From contig CALFUN010000021.1 of NCBI GenBank assembly GCA_937929915.1, positions 1 through 59,530 of the forward strand: a DNA stretch of 59,530 nucleotides. Direction: 5' to 3'. Under the pieces are notes generated by a model that had not been told where the DNA came from, did no database searches, and saw only the letters and a program-made list of their open reading frames with translations. The position numbers and the translations under genes were made by a program. The DNA is from an uncultured Caulobacterales bacterium (GTDB lineage Bacteria; Pseudomonadota; Alphaproteobacteria; Caulobacterales; Maricaulaceae). Position 1 is the stretch's first letter, and every line of letters begins with the position of its first letter. Below are positions 55,451 through 59,530 of this stretch, piece after piece.

Positions 55451-58306
55451 ATGGCGATGCTAAAATCTATCCAAGTGCGCGGCGCACGCGAGCATAACCT
55501 TAAAGGCGTTAATGTTGATTTGCCGCGTGATAAGTTGATCGTGATTACAGGCCTGTCAGGCTCTGGCAAATCCTCCCTCGCTTTTGATACGATCTATGCG
55601 GAGGGACAACGCCGTTATGTCGAGAGCCTATCGGCCTATGCGAGGCAATTCTTAGAGCTGCAAAGCAAGCCTGATGTGGATAGTATTGAAGGCCTGTCCC
55701 CTGCCATTTCCATCGAGCAAAAAACCACCTCTCGCAATCCGCGCTCCACGGTTGGCACAGTCACAGAGATCTATGACTATATGCGCCTTTTATGGGCGCG
55801 GGTTGGCGTGACATATTCACCCGCAACGGGCCTGCCGATTGAAAGCCAAACTGTCTCGCAAATGGTTGACCGTGTCATGGCTCTACCCGAAGGTACAAAG
55901 CTCTATATCATGGCCCCCGTTGTGCGCGGGCGTAAAGGTGAGTTTAAAAAGGATTTTGCCGATTATATGAAGCAAGGTTTTCAGCGCGCTAAAATTAACG
56001 GCGATATCGTCCGTATCGAAGATGCACCAGATCTTGATAAGAAATACAAGCATGATATTGATGTTGTGATTGACCGCGTGGTTGTGCGCGAGGGTCTTGA
56101 AACCCGCCTTGCCGACTCCATAGAAACAGCCTTGCGTCTGGCCGATGGCTTGGCCGTTGCTGAAAACGCCGATGATGCGGAAAACCGTCTGCTTTTTTCC
56201 GAAAAATTCGCCTGCCCCGTCTCGGGTTTCACCATTAGCGAAATTGAACCGCGCCTATTCTCATTTAATAATCCTCATGGCGCTTGCCCTGTCTGTGATG
56301 GTCTTGGCAAGGAATTAAAATTTGACCCGCAAATGGTTGTCCCTGATGCAGAGCGTACATTAGCAGGCGGTGCGATTGCACCTTGGTCAAAAACCCCAAG
56401 TAGTCTTTATATGCAGACCCTCAAAGCGCTGGCCAAACATTACGGGTTTAAACTGGATGTACCCTTTCAAAAGCTCTCTGACGGCGCCAAAGATGTTGTC
56501 CTTTACGGCACGCAAGGCACGCCGATTGATTTTCTTTATGAAGATGACAAGCGCAGTTATAAAACCACTAAACCCTTTGAAGGCGTTATTCCTAATCTTG
56601 ATCGGCGCTACCGCGAAACCGAATCGACATGGATGCGCGAAGAATTATCTAAATATATGTCAGATGCCCAATGCGAAACCTGTTTGGGCAAACGCCTGCG
56701 CCCTGAAGCGCTGTGCGTGCGTATCGCAGATATGGATATTTCAATCACAGGCGAAATGAGCATTGCCGATGCGCTCACACGGTTTGAAAAACTCGGCACA
56801 GAACTATCCGCCAAAGATATGGAAATCGCCGAGCGTATCCTAAAGGAAATCCGTGACCGCTTAAAATTCCTCAATGCTGTAGGGCTGGATTATCTCACAC
56901 TGGGGCGCGGCTCTGGGTCGCTCTCAGGCGGAGAATCGCAGCGTATTCGTCTGGCCAGTCAAATCGGATCAGGCTTAACGGGCGTTTTATATGTCTTAGA
57001 TGAGCCGTCTATTGGCCTGCATCAACGTGATAATGAACGCTTGCTCGAAACCCTCGAAAACCTGCGTGACCTTGGCAATACTGTTATTGTCGTCGAGCAT
57101 GACGAGGACGCCATTCTCACCGCTGATTATGTTGTTGATATGGGCCCCAAAGCGGGGGTGCATGGCGGAGAAATTGTGGCATCAGGCACGCCAGCTCAGA
57201 TTAAAAAGTCTAAAAAATCTCTGACGGGGCAATATTTGACGGGTAAAAAATCCATCGCCCTACCCGCAAAGCGCCGCATAAAACAAGACCATAAAACCCT
57301 GACCGTAAAAGGCGCTCGGGGCAATAACCTTAAAAATGTCAATGCAGAATTCCCGCTTGGCTTGATGACCTGTGTGACAGGCGTATCAGGCGGCGGAAAA
57401 TCAACCTTGACCATTGAAACTCTTTACAAAGCCGTTGCGCGCCGTCTCAACAAATCCTCCATTGTCCCCATGCCGCATGACAGCGTTGAAGGCATAGAGC
57501 ATTTGGATAAGGTTATCGACATTGACCAAAGCCCGATTGGCCGTACGCCGCGCTCTAACCCCGCGACTTATACAGGCGCGTTCACCCCCATTCGCGATTG
57601 GTTCTCTGGCCTGCCAGAGGCGAAAATTCGCGGCTATAAGCCCGGGCGCTTTAGCTTTAACGTCAAAGGCGGGCGCTGCGAGGCCTGCCAAGGCGGCGGC
57701 GTCATCAAGATCGAAATGCACTTTCTGCCTGATGTTTATGTCACCTGTGATATGTGCAAGGGTGCGCGCTATAATCGCGAGACTTTGGAGATAAAATTCA
57801 AAGATAAATCTATCGCCGATGTGCTGGCTATGACCATTGACGAAGCCGCCGATTTCTTCAAAGCTGTGCCAAGCATTCGCGATAAGATGGTGACATTGCA
57901 GCGCGTTGGGCTGGGCTACCTCAAAGTCGGGCAGCAAGCCACGACGCTCTCGGGCGGCGAAGCGCAGCGGGTGAAACTGGCCAAAGAACTCGCCAAACGC
58001 GCCACGGGCCGCACGCTCTATATTTTGGATGAACCTACGACAGGGCTACATTTTGATGATGTCAATAAGCTGCTCGGCGTGCTAAACGAGCTGGTCGGGA
58101 CAGGCAATACCATGATTATCATCGAGCATAATTTGGACGTGGTCAAAACCGCCGATTGGGTGATTGATATTGGCCCCGAAGGCGGAGATGGCGGCGGAGA
58201 AATCGTCGCCGTCGGCACCCCCGAAGACATAGCCAAAGTCAAAGCCAGCTGGACGGGACGTTTCCTAAAGCCAATGCTTGAGCGGGATAGGGCGCGCTCT
58301 GTATAG
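55451..58306 (+). CDS. uvrA: Excinuclease ABC subunit A
   Basis: The 951-residue damage sensor of nucleotide-excision repair carries two ABC ATPase modules (Walker [11 protein letters not shown] and [10 protein letters not shown]; signatures LSGGESQRI and LSGGEAQRV). The second zinc finger (CEACQGGG...CDMCKG) is intact. In the first, the pattern ACPVSG has Ser258 where E. coli has Cys, although the distal CPVC is kept. This may be a lineage feature. UvrA acts with UvrB and UvrC, which are not in the window. Confidence 0.97.
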   Translation: MAMLKSIQVRGAREHNLKGVNVDLPRDKLIVITGLSGSGKSSLAFDTIYAEGQRRYVESLSAYARQFLELQSKPDVDSIEGLSPAISIEQKTTSRNPRSTVGTVTEIYDYMRLLWARVGVTYSPATGLPIESQTVSQMVDRVMALPEGTKLYIMAPVVRGRKGEFKKDFADYMKQGFQRAKINGDIVRIEDAPDLDKKYKHDIDVVIDRVVVREGLETRLADSIETALRLADGLAVAENADDAENRLLFSEKFACPVSGFTISEIEPRLFSFNNPHGACPVCDGLGKELKFDPQMVVPDAERTLAGGAIAPWSKTPSSLYMQTLKALAKHYGFKLDVPFQKLSDGAKDVVLYGTQGTPIDFLYEDDKRSYKTTKPFEGVIPNLDRRYRETESTWMREELSKYMSDAQCETCLGKRLRPEALCVRIADMDISITGEMSIADALTRFEKLGTELSAKDMEIAERILKEIRDRLKFLNAVGLDYLTLGRGSGSLSGGESQRIRLASQIGSGLTGVLYVLDEPSIGLHQRDNERLLETLENLRDLGNTVIVVEHDEDAILTADYVVDMGPKAGVHGGEIVASGTPAQIKKSKKSLTGQYLTGKKSIALPAKRRIKQDHKTLTVKGARGNNLKNVNAEFPLGLMTCVTGVSGGGKSTLTIETLYKAVARRLNKSSIVPMPHDSVEGIEHLDKVIDIDQSPIGRTPRSNPATYTGAFTPIRDWFSGLPEAKIRGYKPGRFSFNVKGGRCEACQGGGVIKIEMHFLPDVYVTCDMCKGARYNRETLEIKFKDKSIADVLAMTIDEAADFFKAVPSIRDKMVTLQRVGLGYLKVGQQATTLSGGEAQRVKLAKELAKRATGRTLYILDEPTTGLHFDDVNKLLGVLNELVGTGNTMIIIEHNLDVVKTADWVIDIGPEGGDGGGEIVAVGTPEDIAKVKASWTGRFLKPMLERDRARSV

Positions 58307-58335
58307 TCATGCGTAACCAATATATGGTCTGCTAA

Positions 58336-59193
58336 TTACATCTCAGACATTTCGCTTCTTGCATGTAAAATAATAATTTTCTTGAGACGCCCATCAATAG
58401 CATTTATCGGAAAAAACTTTATAGCAATTTTAGATTTTTCAGATTTACCGAGTTTCTTTTCATTGGCATAATCTTGTAAACTTTGCGTAAGCAACTGTAT
58501 TGTTTTAGCATCAACATCCTTCGACAAAGTAAAAGGAATCGTACGTTGAAGCTCGAAATCGTATATCCTGCCATAATCAGTGTTAACATTAAAACTTCCA
58601 ACACTAACTATTTTAACTTCAGGATATTGTGTCAAAATACTTTTATTTACATAGTCTTTTGAGGATTTATCGTACGTTATAATATTGTTACTACCATTAA
58701 TGATAGTAATGTTCGTAGCTCCATCACCAATGACATTATGAGCATCTTTAACCGCTGGTTCTAAAGCCTCAACTAATGCCCCTACATCACCGCTTTTGAG
58801 AATTTCTTTTCCTTCTAATTTATCTAGTTCAGGAGATTTTTCACCAATTACCCTTTTACTAATACCACCATATATATTGATTAATGACGCTGTGGTTATA
58901 CCACCTATAATACCCGATAGAGTTTGCGCAACCATATCAGTAGACATCATCACTTCAAAAAGACTTTCAAAGCTACCCTGACGCGAAGCCACTAAATGAA
59001 TATTATACCCATCATATTTGAAGTTCTTCTGTCTAACCTTACCTTCGACTAAATAGTGGGAGGTTAATAAAAGAGAACGTGAAATGCCGTATAGTGATTT
59101 ACTAGCAGCATATGCAGGTAAACGATGGTTATCAGCAAGTTCTCCAGTAAACTTGACTATTACAGGAAATAAAATATTATCCGACATTTGCAT
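58336..59193 (-). CDS. AT-rich uncharacterised protein
   Basis: The 285-residue protein is not one I can assign. The N-terminal region, with LPAYAASKSLYGISRSLL at about residue 24, reminds me of an uncharacterised domain family found in scattered bacteria. A hydrophobic Gly-rich stretch (LSGIIGGITTASLINIYGG, about 91-109) could be a membrane or membrane-active helix. The C-terminal half is beta-rich with repeated Asn/Ile (INGSNNIITYD). No catalytic motif is seen. Composition is much more AT-rich than uvrA, so horizontal origin is likely. It converges on uvrA with 29 bases between. Confidence 0.65.
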   Translation of the reverse strand: MQMSDNILFPVIVKFTGELADNHRLPAYAASKSLYGISRSLLLTSHYLVEGKVRQKNFKYDGYNIHLVASRQGSFESLFEVMMSTDMVAQTLSGIIGGITTASLINIYGGISKRVIGEKSPELDKLEGKEILKSGDVGALVEALEPAVKDAHNVIGDGATNITIINGSNNIITYDKSSKDYVNKSILTQYPEVKIVSVGSFNVNTDYGRIYDFELQRTIPFTLSKDVDAKTIQLLTQSLQDYANEKKLGKSEKSKIAIKFFPINAIDGRLKKIIILHARSEMSEM

Positions 59194-59292
59194 CTCAAAG
59201 CTTAAATTTCTAATTATACGTGCAAAATTTTGAATGCATTTGCAAGTTATAAAACTAATCGATTTTACTCACTTATATAAATACAGATTGAA

Positions 59293-59530
59293 ATGCTCCG
59301 CCTCAAACCCATCATTACCACACCCCGCCTCACCCTACGCGGTTGGCGCGAGAGTGACCGCGCGCCCTTTGCGGCGATAAACCAAGACCCTGATGTCATG
59401 CGTTTTCTCGGCCCGCCACTAACCCGCGCGCAGAGCGATGCCGCGATTGATCGCCAAATACCCACACCCAAGGCTTGCCTCTTATCGTCCCCTGCCCTAC
59501 ATCGCGCTCATGACAAATACTCAACCCGTT
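59293..59530 (+). CDS. GNAT family N-acetyltransferase, N-terminal part at the window edge
   Basis: From ATG 59293 the frame reads a typical GNAT N-terminus (TTPRLTLRGWRESD, then NQDPDVMRFLGPPLTRAQSD). After about residue 57 (IDRQI) the sequence no longer resembles the family, and the expected domain continuation is not seen in this or the other two frames. The gene may therefore be truncated or frameshifted here, but only about 65 bases of the odd part are available. Confidence 0.5.
   Translation, partial: MLRLKPIITTPRLTLRGWRESDRAPFAAINQDPDVMRFLGPPLTRAQSDAAIDRQIPTPKACLLSSPALHRAHDKYSTR

Overview
The window looks like chromosomal core DNA from an alphaproteobacterium of the Caulobacterales/Maricaulales (Hyphomonadaceae-like) group. 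The evidence is gene order: amidase / PBP1A / prfB divergent from rne; radA-cvpA-purF; yfgM-bamB-der; tgt-queA-ppiB-coaD-gyrA-ssb divergent from uvrA. Further support comes from a GTTC-N7-GTTC LexA box, a TTAA-N7-TTAA CtrA-type box, a DUF2336 protein, an M23 peptidase/bactofilin pair, and a tRNA-His with the alphaproteobacterial acceptor end (no G-1, A73). The species cannot be named from sequence alone.

Layout. 1-2300: accessory DNA, with the tail of an IS1182-type transposase followed by an AT-rich 647-residue orphan carrying a PD-(D/E)XK-like nuclease signature. 2428-9200: a large YhdP/AsmA-like envelope protein, a 1-Cys peroxiredoxin, a DUF455 ferritin-like protein, and the M23 peptidase/bactofilin module closed by a clear terminator. 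9270-14450 (minus): amidase, PBP1A and release factor 2. RF2 is split by a canonical +1 programmed frameshift site, so its real start lies upstream of the long open frame. 14450-20390 (plus): RNase E with a long structured leader, an M48/TPR protease and a DsbA-family lipoprotein. 20420-28980: a membrane histidine kinase, radA-cvpA-purF-SDR, and an alcohol dehydrogenase. 27530-34030 (minus): der, bamB, yfgM-like, panB and an acyl-CoA dehydrogenase. 34250-39000: cytochrome c, a beta-barrel-like protein, NAD kinase, a DUF2336 protein, tRNA-His and an M48 lipoprotein. 39030-45400: AsmA, phenylalanine hydroxylase, an OmpA porin and tRNA-Lys. 45480-55290 (minus): tgt, queA, three cyclophilins, coaD, gyrA, a TadG-like vWA protein and ssb. 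55450-58310 (plus): uvrA. 58330-59530: a second AT-rich accessory patch with an uncharacterised gene and the start of a GNAT gene cut by the window edge.

How the genes relate. Most of the window is housekeeping with an envelope emphasis: peptidoglycan synthesis and remodelling, outer-membrane assembly (BamB, YfgM-like, two AsmA-clan proteins, two M48 proteases, periplasmic cyclophilins, DsbA-like protein) and DNA maintenance (RadA, GyrA, SSB, UvrA). The LexA box lies in the ssb/uvrA intergenic region and could serve both genes. The CtrA-type box lies in front of the peptidase/bactofilin pair and suggests cell-cycle timing.

The observations most worth following are the nuclease-like orphan beside the IS remnant, the AT-rich unknown gene after uvrA, a Tgt that has lost two of its three zinc cysteines, the RF2 recoding site, the structured rne leader, the Cys-Trp repeats in the OmpA linker, and the tandem periplasmic cyclophilins.
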